Assembly: GCA_035507915.1 (NCBI GenBank)
Contig: DATJNS010000479.1
Span: forward strand, 1 to 31,914
Reading direction: 5' to 3'
DNA from: JACQAI01 sp035507915
GTDB lineage: Bacteria > Pseudomonadota > Alphaproteobacteria > Elsterales > Elsteraceae
Length of the DNA stretch: 31,914 bases
A program made the position numbers and the translations under genes. Positions 16,950 through 25,471 of this stretch are shown one piece after another. The first letter of the stretch is position 1. Every line of letters begins with the position of its first letter. Under the pieces are notes generated by a model, which worked only from the letters and a program-made list of their open reading frames with translations, ran no database searches and was not told the DNA's origin.

Positions 16950-17395
16950 GCACCGCGACGTCCCCCGGCGGGTTGCTGCGCTGGGCCTTTCTGGTCTCGC
17001 TCGCCCTCAACCTGTTCTTCATCGGCGAGGCGGCGACCCACGTCCTGCGCAACCAGATCGACGGCCAGGGCCATTACAAGCCGGGCCTCCGGCTCGACGC
17101 CATGGTCGAGACCCTGCCGACCGCCGATGGCACCACGTTGCGCGCCGCCCTCGACGCCGACATGGACAAGGTGACGGCGGCCCACGATGCCTATCGCGCG
17201 GCGCAGGCGACCGCGCGCAAGGCCCTGCAGGCCCAGCCGTTCGACCAGGCCGCGCTCGACCGGGCGCTGGCCGACATCCGGGCGAAGCGCGAGGTGCTGC
17301 AGCGCGTGCTGCATGCCGTGGTGAGCCAAGCCGCCGCCAAGATGTCGCCCGCCGGGCGCGAGCGCCTGGGCGAGTGGACCGGCGTGAAGTCGTAG
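16946..17395 (+). CDS. Periplasmic heavy-metal-sensor-like protein (CnrX/Metal_resist type)
   Basis: A 149-residue protein with an uncleaved N-terminal membrane anchor (about residues 11-28, LRWAFLVSLALNLFFIGE) and a helical periplasmic domain. The pattern AHDAYRAAQATARKAL, ALADIRAKREVLQRVLHAVV and AAAKMSPAGRERLGEW is typical of Spy/CnrX-related metal-resistance sensors. In CnrYXH systems the sensor holds the anti-sigma until metal binds. Candidate ligands are sparse (His43, His80 and His123), so metal sensing is not assured and the signal may be general envelope stress. GTG 16946 overlaps the anti-sigma stop (GTGA). It closes the three-gene operon. Confidence 0.8.
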   Translation: MSTATSPGGLLRWAFLVSLALNLFFIGEAATHVLRNQIDGQGHYKPGLRLDAMVETLPTADGTTLRAALDADMDKVTAAHDAYRAAQATARKALQAQPFDQAALDRALADIRAKREVLQRVLHAVVSQAAAKMSPAGRERLGEWTGVKS

Positions 17396-17430
17396 CACCT
17401 GGCCCCGCCGCCGTAGACGCCCTTGGGTTC

Positions 17431-17460
17431 TTGATTTGTTCTTATGGGCTGCGCTAGGCT
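17431..17460 (+). promoter_or_regulatory. Candidate promoter of the radical SAM gene
   Basis: A -35-like TTGATT (17431-17436) and a -10-like TAGGCT (17455-17460) are separated by 18 bases. Transcription would begin at about 17467, which is the ATG itself, implying a leaderless message. No ribosome-binding site precedes that ATG, which fits. Confidence 0.5.
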
Positions 17461-17466
17461 GGCCGC

Positions 17467-18576
17467 ATGGGCCAGCCGATGCCGGACGATACCCCGCCCG
17501 ACACCCTGCCTGACCGGGCGCGCAAGGGGCGCGGCGCCGTCAGCAACCGGGGCTCGCGCTACGACGCCGAGACGCGCGTCGCGATCGACGACGGCTGGTC
17601 GGTCGTCGCGGACGACGACCTGCCGCCGCTGCGCACCACCGTGACGCCGGACGCGACGCGCACCATCATCGCGCGCAACGACTCGCCCGACATCGGCTTC
17701 GACCGCTCGATCAATCCCTATCGCGGCTGCGAGCATGGCTGCGTCTACTGCTTCGCGCGGCCCACGCACGCCTATCTCGGGCTGTCGCCCGGGCTCGACT
17801 TCGAGACGCGGCTGACCGCGAAGTTCGACGGCCCGGCGCTGCTCGAGCGCGAGCTGCGCGCCAAGAACTATCGCTGCGCCGTGATGGCGATGGGCACGAA
17901 CACGGATCCCTATCAGCCGATCGAACGCGAGCACCGGATCACGCGGCGCGTCCTCGAGGTGCTCGCCGCCTTCAATCATCCGGTCGGCATCGTCACCAAG
18001 TCGGCGCTGGTGACGCGCGATCTCGACATCCTGGCGCCGATGGCCGCCAAGGGGCTCGCCACCGTGCTGCTGTCCGTCACCACGCTCGACGGCGAGCTGG
18101 CGCGAACCCTCGAGCCGCGAGCCTCCACGCCGCGCAAGCGGCTCGCCGCCATCGAGGCGCTGGCGCGCGCCGGCGTGCCGACCGGCGTCATGACGGCGCC
18201 GATGATCCCGGCGCTCAACGACAGCGAGATGGAGGCGATCCTCGCGGCGGCGCACGCCGCCGGCGCGACGCGCGCCAACTTCACGTTGTTGCGCCTGCCG
18301 CTCGAGATCAAGGACCTGTTCGCCGAATGGCTCGCGACGCATGCGCCCGGCAAGGCGCAGCACGTGCTGAGCCTGATCCGCCAGAGCCGTTCGGGCCGCC
18401 TCAACGATCCGGACTTCCACAGCCGCTTCGTCGGCACCGGCGCCTACGCCCAGATGATGGCGCAGCGCTTCAAGCTCGCCTGCCGCAAGCTCGGCCTCAA
18501 CAAGACGCCGCTCGTGCTCGACACCACGCAGTTCCGCCCGCCGCCGCGCGCCGGCGATCAGCTCGCGCTGCTGTGA
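17467..18576 (+). CDS. PA0069-family radical SAM protein
   Basis: A 369-residue radical S-adenosylmethionine enzyme. The cluster-binding motif is CEHGCVYC (Cys88, Cys92, Cys95), preceded by RSINPYRGC and followed by FARPTHAYLG, the signature of the widespread PA0069/SplB-like group. Downstream segments such as MAMGTNTDPYQPIER, TKSALVTRDLDIL and MTAPMIPALNDSEME complete a radical SAM barrel. The family's reaction is not established, although a relation to spore photoproduct lyase-like chemistry is often noted. The gene stands alone: the sensor gene ends 71 bases upstream, and it converges with the binding-protein gene, leaving a 16-base gap. Confidence 0.93.
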   Translation: MGQPMPDDTPPDTLPDRARKGRGAVSNRGSRYDAETRVAIDDGWSVVADDDLPPLRTTVTPDATRTIIARNDSPDIGFDRSINPYRGCEHGCVYCFARPTHAYLGLSPGLDFETRLTAKFDGPALLERELRAKNYRCAVMAMGTNTDPYQPIEREHRITRRVLEVLAAFNHPVGIVTKSALVTRDLDILAPMAAKGLATVLLSVTTLDGELARTLEPRASTPRKRLAAIEALARAGVPTGVMTAPMIPALNDSEMEAILAAAHAAGATRANFTLLRLPLEIKDLFAEWLATHAPGKAQHVLSLIRQSRSGRLNDPDFHSRFVGTGAYAQMMAQRFKLACRKLGLNKTPLVLDTTQFRPPPRAGDQLALL

Positions 18577-18592
18577 TCGTGTCGCGCGCGTC

Positions 18593-19573
18593 TCAGTTCG
18601 CGTAGACGCCGGCGGCCTTGATGATCGGCGTCCAGCGCGCGATCTCGGCCTTGAGATGGGCGCGCAGACCGTCCGGCGTCGCGCGCTCCGGCGACACCGG
18701 CTGCGCGCCCAGCTCGCTCAGGCGCTTGATCACGGTCTCGTCCTTGAGCGCCGTCTGCAGCGCGCCCACCAGCTTGTCGATGATCGGCATGGGCGTGCCC
18801 TTGGGCGCGTAGAGCCCGTGCCAGACGAACACCTCGAAGCCGGGCAGGCCGGCCTCGTCGGCGGTCGGCAGGTCGGGCAGCGCCGCCACGCGCGTCTTGG
18901 TGGTCACCGCATAGGCCTTGATCTTGCCGGCCCTGATCTGGGGCACCGTGTTGGTGGTCTGGTCGCACAGGAGATCGATCTGGCCGGCCATCAGGTCGTT
19001 CAACGCCGGGCCGGTGCCGCGATACGCCACCGAGGTCATCTCGACGCCGAGCGTGCTCGACAGCAGCATGCCGCACAGATGCGCCGCCGAGCCGATGCCG
19101 GCATGGCCGTACGACAGCTTGTCCTGCTGGGCCTTGATCTGGGCGATCAGCCCCTTGAGGTCGTTGGCCGGAAAGTTCGGCCGCGCCACGATGGTCTGGG
19201 GCACGTCGGCGACTTGCCCGATCGGCTCGAAGTCGGTCACCGGGTCGTAGGGCAGGCTGCGGTAGAGCGCGACCGCGGTCGCCTGGGCGGTGTTGTGCAG
19301 CAAGAGGACATAGCCGTCGGGCGGCGCCTGCGCGGCCTTGGCGGCGCCGAGCGTGCCGCCGGCGCCGCCGACGTCCTCGATCAGGATCGTCTGGCCCAGC
19401 GTCTTGCCCATCGCCTGGCCGATCAGCCGCGCCAGCGTGTCGGTCGGACCGCCGGCGGCGTACGGCACGATGACGGTGATCGCGCGCGTCGGGTAGTCGT
19501 CGGCCGACGCGCGGCCGCCCAGCGCCAGCACCACCAAGCCGATCAGCAGCGCGATCCGGGTCATCCAGGCCAT
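18593..19573 (-). CDS. Bug/TctC-type tripartite tricarboxylate transporter substrate-binding protein
   Basis: A 326-residue periplasmic binding protein with a Sec signal peptide (hydrophobic residues 7-18, cleavage expected after ASA at 22-24). The mature start DDYPTRAITVIVPYAAGGPTDTLAR is the hallmark of the Bug family. GYVLLLHNTAQA, SYGHAGIGSAAHLCG and YRGTGPALNDLMAGQIDL are also characteristic. Bug proteins usually bind carboxylates or amides and deliver them to TctAB permeases. No tctA or tctB gene is in the window; instead this gene follows an ABC ATPase gene with a 10-base gap and an AGGGG ribosome-binding site. It is therefore probably the last gene of the ABC operon. ATG 19564 (Met4) is an alternative start. 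Confidence 0.92.
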   Translation of the reverse strand: MAWMTRIALLIGLVVLALGGRASADDYPTRAITVIVPYAAGGPTDTLARLIGQAMGKTLGQTILIEDVGGAGGTLGAAKAAQAPPDGYVLLLHNTAQATAVALYRSLPYDPVTDFEPIGQVADVPQTIVARPNFPANDLKGLIAQIKAQQDKLSYGHAGIGSAAHLCGMLLSSTLGVEMTSVAYRGTGPALNDLMAGQIDLLCDQTTNTVPQIRAGKIKAYAVTTKTRVAALPDLPTADEAGLPGFEVFVWHGLYAPKGTPMPIIDKLVGALQTALKDETVIKRLSELGAQPVSPERATPDGLRAHLKAEIARWTPIIKAAGVYAN

Positions 19574-19583
19574 GCGGACGCCC

Positions 19584-20675
<1,092 letters not shown>

Positions 20676-20696
20676 GCCCCCTCGCTTGCTAACCCG

Positions 20697-21548
20697 TCAT
20701 CCCTTGACCGATCCGGTCAGGCCCGCGACGTAGTGCTCGACGAAGAAGGAGTAGACCAGCGCCACCGGGATCGAGCCCAGCAGCGCGCCAGCCATCAGCG
20801 GGCCCCAGAAGAACACGTCGCCCCGGATCAGCTCCGACGTCACGCCGACCGGCACGGTCTTCTCCTCGGGCGACGACAGGAACACGAGCGCGTAGATGAA
20901 CTCGTTCCACGACAAGGTGAAGGCGAAGATGCCCGCCGACAGGATGCCGGGCACCGCGATCGGGAAGATGATGTAGATCATCGCCTTGAAGCGCGAGGCG
21001 CCGTCGATGCGCGCGCATTCCTCGAGCTCCTTCGGGATCGCCTTGAAGTAGCCCATCATCAGCCAGGTGCAGAACGGGATCAGGAACGTCGGATAGGTCA
21101 GGATCAGCGACCACGGCGTGTCGCCCAGCCTGAAGTCGCGGATGATGTCGGCGAGCGGGATGAAGAGCAGCGTCTGCGGCACCAGATAGGTGATGAAGAT
21201 GCCGGTGCCGAGGCTGCCCGCGAACGGGAACTTGAGCCGCGACAGCGCGTAGCCGGCGAGCAGCCCGCAGAACAGCGAGATCGCCGTCGACGCCAGCGCG
21301 ATCAGCATCGTGTTCGTCATCCAGGTGGTGAACAGCGTCTCCTTCAGGAGATAGCGGATGTGCTCGAGGGTCGGGTTGGTGGTCCAGAACGGCGCGTAGT
21401 TGGCGGCATTCCACGGCCGATAGAGCTCGCGGTCCGGCCGCACCGTCGTGATGACCATCCAGTAGAACGGGAACAGCAGGCTCAGGATGAAGACCCCGAG
21501 CGGGATGTTGAAGAACACCCAACGCCGCCACCGCGCGCCTTCGATCAT
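20697..21548 (-). CDS. ABC transporter permease, CUT1 type (UgpE/MalG-like)
   Basis: A 283-residue inner-membrane permease with about six helices. It has the short cytoplasmic N-terminus and first helix typical of the MalG/UgpE side (IPLGVFILSLLFPFYWMVI, then TTVRPDRELY). The ATPase-coupling EAA loop is ELEECARIDGASRFKAM, followed by PIAVPGILSAGIFAFTLSWNEFIYA. ATG 21548 is two bases after the stop of the first permease gene, so the two are coupled. Longer upstream frames would run into that gene and were not used. It should form a heterodimer with the upstream permease. The substrate is not evident from sequence; polyol, sugar or glycerol-phosphate are the usual classes. Confidence 0.93.
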   Translation of the reverse strand: MIEGARWRRWVFFNIPLGVFILSLLFPFYWMVITTVRPDRELYRPWNAANYAPFWTTNPTLEHIRYLLKETLFTTWMTNTMLIALASTAISLFCGLLAGYALSRLKFPFAGSLGTGIFITYLVPQTLLFIPLADIIRDFRLGDTPWSLILTYPTFLIPFCTWLMMGYFKAIPKELEECARIDGASRFKAMIYIIFPIAVPGILSAGIFAFTLSWNEFIYALVFLSSPEEKTVPVGVTSELIRGDVFFWGPLMAGALLGSIPVALVYSFFVEHYVAGLTGSVKG

Positions 21549-21550
21549 GC

Positions 21551-22489
21551 TCAGTGCGTCTCCACCTTGCGGATGTAGAGCAGCTGGATGATCACGACGA
21601 CGAACAGCACCGGGAAGATCGCCAGCGAGATCGCGGCGCCCTGGCTCAAGAGGCCGGTGCCGACGCCGATCTGATAGGCGTAGGTGGCGAACAGCTGCGT
21701 CGCGTTGGCGGGGCCGCCGCCGGTCAGCACGTAGACGAGCTGGAAGTCGGCGAAGGTCTGGATCACCGAGAACAGCACCACCACCATGGTGACCGGCAGG
21801 AGCAGCGGCCAGGTCACGTACCAGAAGCGCTTCCAGGGCCGCGCGCCGTCGATCGCCGCGGCCTCGTGCAGCTCGGGGCTGATCGTCTGCAGTCCGGCGA
21901 GCAGGCTGATGGCGTAGAACGGCACGCCGCGCCAGATGTTGACGATGATGACCGAGGTCATCGCGAGCGTGGGATCGCCCAGCCAGTTGATCCGCCCGTG
22001 GATCAGGCCGAAGTGGAACAGCACCCAGTTGATCACGCTGAAGGTCGGATCGAACATCCACTTCCAGGCGAACGTCGACAGCACCGTCGGGATGATGAAG
22101 GGCAGCAGGATGAAGGCGCGCACGAACGCCTTGCCGCGAAAGTGGCGATTCAAGAGGATCGCGAGCCACAGGCCGAACGCCAGCTTGAAGACCGTGGTCA
22201 CCGCGGTATAGAGCACCGTGTTCCACACCGCGGTGTGGAAGATGCTGTCGTGCCAGATCTTGTCGAAGTTCTCCAAGCCGACGAAGTGGCCCGGCACGCC
22301 GACCTTGGTGTCGGTCACCGACAGCCAGACGCCTTCGGCGAACGGATAGGCGATGAACACGCCGAGCAGCACCAGCGTCGGCATGAGCAGCGTGAGCGCC
22401 AGCCAGCGCTCGTCCTCCAGGAGGCGCGTGACCGGTCCGCGGCGCGGCGTGCCCAGCCGTCGCTGCGTGGCTACGTAGGTGACCGCCAT
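21551..22489 (-). CDS. ABC transporter permease, CUT1 type (UgpA/MalF-like)
   Basis: A 312-residue inner-membrane permease with six predicted helices, the first being WLALTLLMPTLVLLGVFIAY. Features of the UgpA side are FVGLENFDKIW, FIIPTVLSTFAWKWMFDP, the EAA loop ELHEAAAIDGARPWKR, and VLTGGGPANATQLFATYAY near the C-terminus. It is the first gene of the leftward transporter operon, with a strong GGGAGGAG ribosome-binding site just before the ATG. No sugar-binding-protein gene of the ABC type lies upstream; the next gene is a divergent small protein. The only binding protein associated with the operon is the Bug-type one at its end. Confidence 0.94.
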   Translation of the reverse strand: MAVTYVATQRRLGTPRRGPVTRLLEDERWLALTLLMPTLVLLGVFIAYPFAEGVWLSVTDTKVGVPGHFVGLENFDKIWHDSIFHTAVWNTVLYTAVTTVFKLAFGLWLAILLNRHFRGKAFVRAFILLPFIIPTVLSTFAWKWMFDPTFSVINWVLFHFGLIHGRINWLGDPTLAMTSVIIVNIWRGVPFYAISLLAGLQTISPELHEAAAIDGARPWKRFWYVTWPLLLPVTMVVVLFSVIQTFADFQLVYVLTGGGPANATQLFATYAYQIGVGTGLLSQGAAISLAIFPVLFVVVIIQLLYIRKVETH

Positions 22490-22778
22490 GGTCGCTCCTC
22501 CCTCGGCACCACGGTCGTTACCCCGGCAGCCGACTCGTTTGACAAATGTTTAGAGACAAGGCCCGGCCAACACAAGGTCCGGCCGCACGCGGTCGGCCGC
22601 GGCGCCGCGGTCCGCGGACCCGCTCGCCCGCGCGGACGGGCTTGCGTCCGGCGGGCGATCTGCCTGAGGCTTGGCGGCACGAGGCTTGCGCCGGATGCAC
22701 TCCTGGACCGACAAGACTCGCGTGTCGCTGCGCCGGGATATTTACTAAGCTGGCCGCGTTGGGATCTCGGAACGATCG
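22490..22778. promoter_or_regulatory. Divergent intergenic region of the ABC operon and the small RMF-like gene
   Basis: This 289-base region should hold the promoters of both flanking genes. For the leftward operon, a -35-like TTGTCA (plus-strand 22540-22545) lies 17 bases from a weak -10-like GGTAAC (22517-22522). For the rightward gene, CTAAGCT near 22745-22751 resembles a -10 element but its -35 is poor. A perfect GGTCCGCGGACC palindrome lies at 22609-22620. A larger dyad spans 22625-22657 (CGCCCG and GGAC pairing with GTCC and CGGGCG). The dyad lacks a T-run, so terminator function is doubtful. I see no supportable gene inside. Confidence 0.4.
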
Positions 22779-23024
22779 ATGAACGAACACACCACCAAAA
22801 TGCAGCAGGCGGTCGACGCCGGTTACGAGCACGGCCGGACGCTGCGCAAGACCGGCATGAGCGAGGCCCAGCTCGACGCCGCGATGGAGACGCAGAATCC
22901 CCATCCCGAACCGCCGCTCCGAACCGCGTGGGCGGCCGGCTGCCTGGCGGCGTTCAACTGCCGCCTGAAACCCCCCGCGATCCCCGATCCGCTGTCGCCC
23001 GGCGGCCAGTTCATCGTCAGGTAA
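22779..23024 (+). CDS. Small protein resembling ribosome modulation factor
   Basis: An 81-residue soluble protein. The spacing of AVDAGYEHGR, then NPHPEPPLRTAWAAGCLAAF, resembles the RMF pattern of a GYxxG helix, a Cys/Asn-Pro-Tyr-like turn, and Arg-x-x-Trp-x-x-Gly-x-x-x-Ala in the second helix. RMF-like proteins silence 70S ribosomes by promoting 100S dimers in stationary phase. The match is by eye and partial: the usual Trp in the second helix is replaced (AWAAGC instead of WLxGW), and the protein is longer than RMF by about 25 residues. It starts at ATG 22779 and stands alone, divergent from the ABC operon. A plain hypothetical protein is the alternative. Confidence 0.6.
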   Translation: MNEHTTKMQQAVDAGYEHGRTLRKTGMSEAQLDAAMETQNPHPEPPLRTAWAAGCLAAFNCRLKPPAIPDPLSPGGQFIVR

Positions 23025-23087
23025 GCGGCGTCGCGCGCCCGCCGACGCGCGATGACGCGATGAGGGGCGCGACCGGCTGACGCGGGC

Positions 23088-24056
23088 TCAGCCGGCGAAG
23101 GCGCGCGCGAGCGCCTGCCCGGCCGCGTCGATCTCGGCGCCGGCGGCGGCGATGAACCGGCCCATCGTGAAGAAGCCGTGGATCTGGTCGGGAACGTGGC
23201 GCAGGGTCACGGGCACGCCGGCGGCCTCGAGCGCGCGCGCGAAGACCTCGCCCTCGGTGCACAGCGGATCGAAACCGGCGGTCAGCACATAGGCCGGCGG
23301 CAGCCCGCGCAGGTCGCGCGCGCGCAAGGGCGAGGCGCGCCAGTCGGCCTGATCGTCGCGCCCGCGCAGATAAAGTTCGCGGAACCACACCGCGGTGGCA
23401 TGGGTCAGCGGCAGGCCGGTGGTGTGCACGCGGTGCGACTCGAGGCTCATCGTCATGTCGACCGCCGGATAGATCAGCATCTGGAACGTGAAGGCGGGCG
23501 CGCCGCGATCGCGCGCGTGCAGGCAGACCACGGCCGCCAGGTTGCCGCCGGCGCTGTCGCCGCCGACCGCCAACCGCGTCGGATCGAGGCCGAGGCGCGC
23601 CGCGTTGGCGGCGATCCAGTCGGATGCGCCGACGGCATCGTCGACCGCCGCCGGAAACTTGTGCTCGGGCGCCAGCCGGTAGTCGACCGCGACGACCGCG
23701 CAGCGCGCGGCGTTGGCCAGGCGCCGGCATACGCCGTCGTGGGTGTCGAGATCCCCGATCACCCAGCCGCCGCCGTGGAGGAAGACGAGGGCGGGCAGCG
23801 CCGCGGTCTCGACGGTGCCGGCGCCGCGATAGAGCCGCAGCGCAATCTCGCCGTGCGGCGCGGGCGCCGCCAGGTCGCGCACGGCGGCGACCGGCGGCGG
23901 ATCGGGCTGCAGCACGAAGCGGCCTTTGCGATAGAGCTCGCGGGCCTCGGCGGGCGGCAGCGTCTCATAGGGCGGCCGGCCCGACTCGCGGATCAGGTCG
24001 AGCACCTTCTGGGCATCCGGATTGAGCGTCGCGGCCGAGGTCGTGCGGGGGGTCAT
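23088..24056 (-). CDS. Alpha/beta hydrolase, hormone-sensitive-lipase (esterase) family
   Basis: A 322-residue carboxylesterase with no signal peptide, so probably cytoplasmic. The HSL-family oxyanion motif HGGG is at 94-97 (FLHGGGWVIGD). The catalytic Ser168 is in GDSAGG, Asp263 in TAGFDPL and His293 in DQIHGFF. YRLAPEHKFPAAVDDA between them is also typical of family IV esterases. These enzymes hydrolyse short-chain esters; the natural substrate is unknown. ATG 24056 is preceded by GGAAG at a proper distance, and the longer upstream frame has no family similarity. No clear operon partner: the small RHH gene ends 83 bases upstream in the same direction and could share a transcript. Confidence 0.93.
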   Translation of the reverse strand: MTPRTTSAATLNPDAQKVLDLIRESGRPPYETLPPAEARELYRKGRFVLQPDPPPVAAVRDLAAPAPHGEIALRLYRGAGTVETAALPALVFLHGGGWVIGDLDTHDGVCRRLANAARCAVVAVDYRLAPEHKFPAAVDDAVGASDWIAANAARLGLDPTRLAVGGDSAGGNLAAVVCLHARDRGAPAFTFQMLIYPAVDMTMSLESHRVHTTGLPLTHATAVWFRELYLRGRDDQADWRASPLRARDLRGLPPAYVLTAGFDPLCTEGEVFARALEAAGVPVTLRHVPDQIHGFFTMGRFIAAAGAEIDAAGQALARAFAG

Positions 24057-24139
24057 GGCGAAGCTTCCGCGCAGCGGTCGGCGGGCGCGCCGGCCGGGTC
24101 GCATCCTACGCCGCCGCGATGCGGGGCGCAGCCGCTGCC

Positions 24140-24376
24140 TTAGGCGATCGTCGGCCGCTCGGCGCCGGCGGCGGCCTGCTGGAAGTAGAGCGTGACGAAC
24201 ACCCGCACCGCGGCGGTGAACGACCGTCGCGGGTCGCGCCGCCGGATGAAGGTGCACAGATCGGCGAGCGCGAAACGCTCGCGCTGACCGATCTCGGCGA
24301 GCGCCGACCAGTATTCGGGTGCCAGCCGAACGCTGGTGCGCCGGCCGCCGATCGTGACGTTTCGGGGTTTGTCCAT
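24140..24376 (-). CDS. Small ribbon-helix-helix (RHH_4-type) DNA-binding protein
   Basis: A 78-residue protein that is almost entirely one RHH domain. NVTIGGRRTSVRLAPEYWSAL gives the DNA-contacting beta strand and first helix; ALADLCTFIRRR and RRSFTAAVRVFVTLYFQQA give the second helix and family tail. RHH proteins bind DNA as dimers, usually at short repeated sites and often on their own promoter. ATG 24376 is chosen because the frame upstream loses similarity. The start codon lies within a tandem repeat that may be its operator. The same domain occurs in two larger RHH-PAS proteins 1-3 kb away. The next gene upstream is divergent. Confidence 0.85.
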   Translation of the reverse strand: MDKPRNVTIGGRRTSVRLAPEYWSALAEIGQRERFALADLCTFIRRRDPRRSFTAAVRVFVTLYFQQAAAGAERPTIA

Positions 24377-24444
24377 TCGGGTTTGTCCACCGGGCTTCGT
24401 CGCGCGTGCCACTGAAACAGGCACGGCGCCGAAGAGACAAACCC
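24361..24444. promoter_or_regulatory. Tandem repeat plus inverted copy around the RHH gene start, candidate operator
   Basis: Two adjacent direct copies read TTCGGGGTTTGTCCA (24361-24375) and TTCGGGTTTGTCCA (24376-24389) and span the start codon of the small RHH gene. An inverted copy of the core, GACAAACCCG, lies at 24436-24445. RHH proteins typically bind short repeated half-sites, so this looks like an autoregulatory site. Part of the first copy is coding, and chance duplication cannot be excluded. Confidence 0.5.
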
Positions 24445-24570
24445 GCAATACGTCGGTAAACGGGTCGCGGCTCACGCATACAAGCGTAAAAATCCGCTAC
24501 AAAGGCATTACGCAGGAGGCAGTAGGACGCATCGCACCGACCATGGCCGCTTCACCAACAGGAGGCGACC

Positions 24571-25347
24571 ATGCCACAGGACTTTTCGTCAGCGCCCGCG
24601 ACCGCCGTCCGCCCCGCGCCGGCTCGATCGGCCTCGCGCACGGCCGGCTACCTGTTCGACGACCGGATCTATCGCGCGCTGCGCGAGCTCGGTCTCAGCG
24701 TGCGGATCGAGTTCGACGTCGAGGAGTGGAAGAGCTTCATCCGCACCACCGAGTGGCCGATCGTCAATTGCGCCGCCGACCCGGCCTATCACGACTTCGC
24801 CGCCGGCGAGGTGTTCTGGACGCGGCTCTCGCACGGCAACGAGACCGTCGCAACCCAGGTGTTCCGCATGATCACGACCGACGACTATGTCGGCATGATC
24901 CGCGACCACTCGGTGTTCTTCGGCGACCATCCGTCCGAGTTCAAGGATTTCCGCATGCTCTCGGAGGACAAGCTGCCGACGATCGGCGGCCTCGTGGTGC
25001 AGATGTCGGGTCTGTACATCCGTCCCGAATGGCGGCGGGTCAGAACTGCCGACGGCATGCGCCTCGTGGCGGCGTGGGCGCGGCTGACGCACAGCTTCAC
25101 CGCCCGCAATCTGATGGCGGACTGGTCGGTCTCGACCGTCGAGGAGCGTATCGCGACGCCGCGCATGATCGAAGAGCTCTACGGTTACCCGCACTCGGCC
25201 CCGATCTTCGAGACCTACGTCCCTCACCTCGATCGCCACGAACGCATCACGCTCGTGTGGATGTCCGCCGAGGAGTTGGTCAACGCCGTGTCGACACGTC
25301 CTCGCGGAGGTGTCCGCCAGAGTCGCGTGCCGCAGGCGGCCGAATGA
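24571..25347 (+). CDS. Uncharacterised protein, possible GNAT-like acyltransferase fold
   Basis: A 258-residue soluble protein that I cannot assign firmly. After a disordered Ala/Pro-rich N-terminus (about residues 1-24), the region from about 30 to 235 alternates strands and helices. GLVVQMSGLYIRPEWRRVRTADGMRLVAAWARL (about 140-172, quoted in parts: LYIRPEWRR and GMRLVAAWARL) resembles the central strand and pyrophosphate-binding turn of GNAT acyltransferases. Acyltransferase activity is only a hypothesis. ATG 24571 has a perfect AGGAGG site (24560-24565) five bases away. It is divergent from the small RHH gene and convergent with the RHH-PAS pair. Confidence 0.7.
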   Translation: MPQDFSSAPATAVRPAPARSASRTAGYLFDDRIYRALRELGLSVRIEFDVEEWKSFIRTTEWPIVNCAADPAYHDFAAGEVFWTRLSHGNETVATQVFRMITTDDYVGMIRDHSVFFGDHPSEFKDFRMLSEDKLPTIGGLVVQMSGLYIRPEWRRVRTADGMRLVAAWARLTHSFTARNLMADWSVSTVEERIATPRMIEELYGYPHSAPIFETYVPHLDRHERITLVWMSAEELVNAVSTRPRGGVRQSRVPQAAE

Positions 25348-25471
25348 CTCGACCGTCGGAGCCGGGCCGTCGGAACCGGGCACGGTGACGTGATCGCGCG
25401 TCGCGATGGTTCGTCCTATTGGGGGCGCGCTATTCGAGGCCCGAGGGCGTGTGCGCAACCGCGTCGCGCGG
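25348..25471. other. Convergent intergenic region with short repeats
   Basis: This 124-base region lies between converging genes. It holds a tandem 14-base duplication, CCGTCGGAGCCGGG (25353-25366) and CCGTCGGAACCGGG (25367-25380), with one difference. It also holds a dyad, ATCGCG-CGT-CGCGAT (25393-25407), which could form a small hairpin. There is no T-run, so intrinsic termination is uncertain. Confidence 0.35.

Noticed and set aside
18593..19573. A complete tripartite tricarboxylate transporter (TctABC)
   Set aside because: Only the binding protein is present. The adjacent membrane genes are ABC permeases with EAA loops, not TctA or TctB.
22625..22657. An intrinsic terminator
   Set aside because: The dyad is interrupted, lies between divergent genes where no transcript needs ending, and is not followed by a T-run.
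22546..22782. A 78-codon plus-strand frame in the ABC operon's upstream region
   Set aside because: It is Arg/Pro-rich, has no ribosome-binding site, overlaps the start of the small RMF-like gene and matches nothing I know.
24140..25347. A type II toxin-antitoxin pair (RHH antitoxin with GNAT toxin)
   Set aside because: The genes are divergent, not in one operon. The RHH domain is of the RHH_4 and not the DUF1778 type, and the second protein is longer than known GNAT toxins with an unproven fold.
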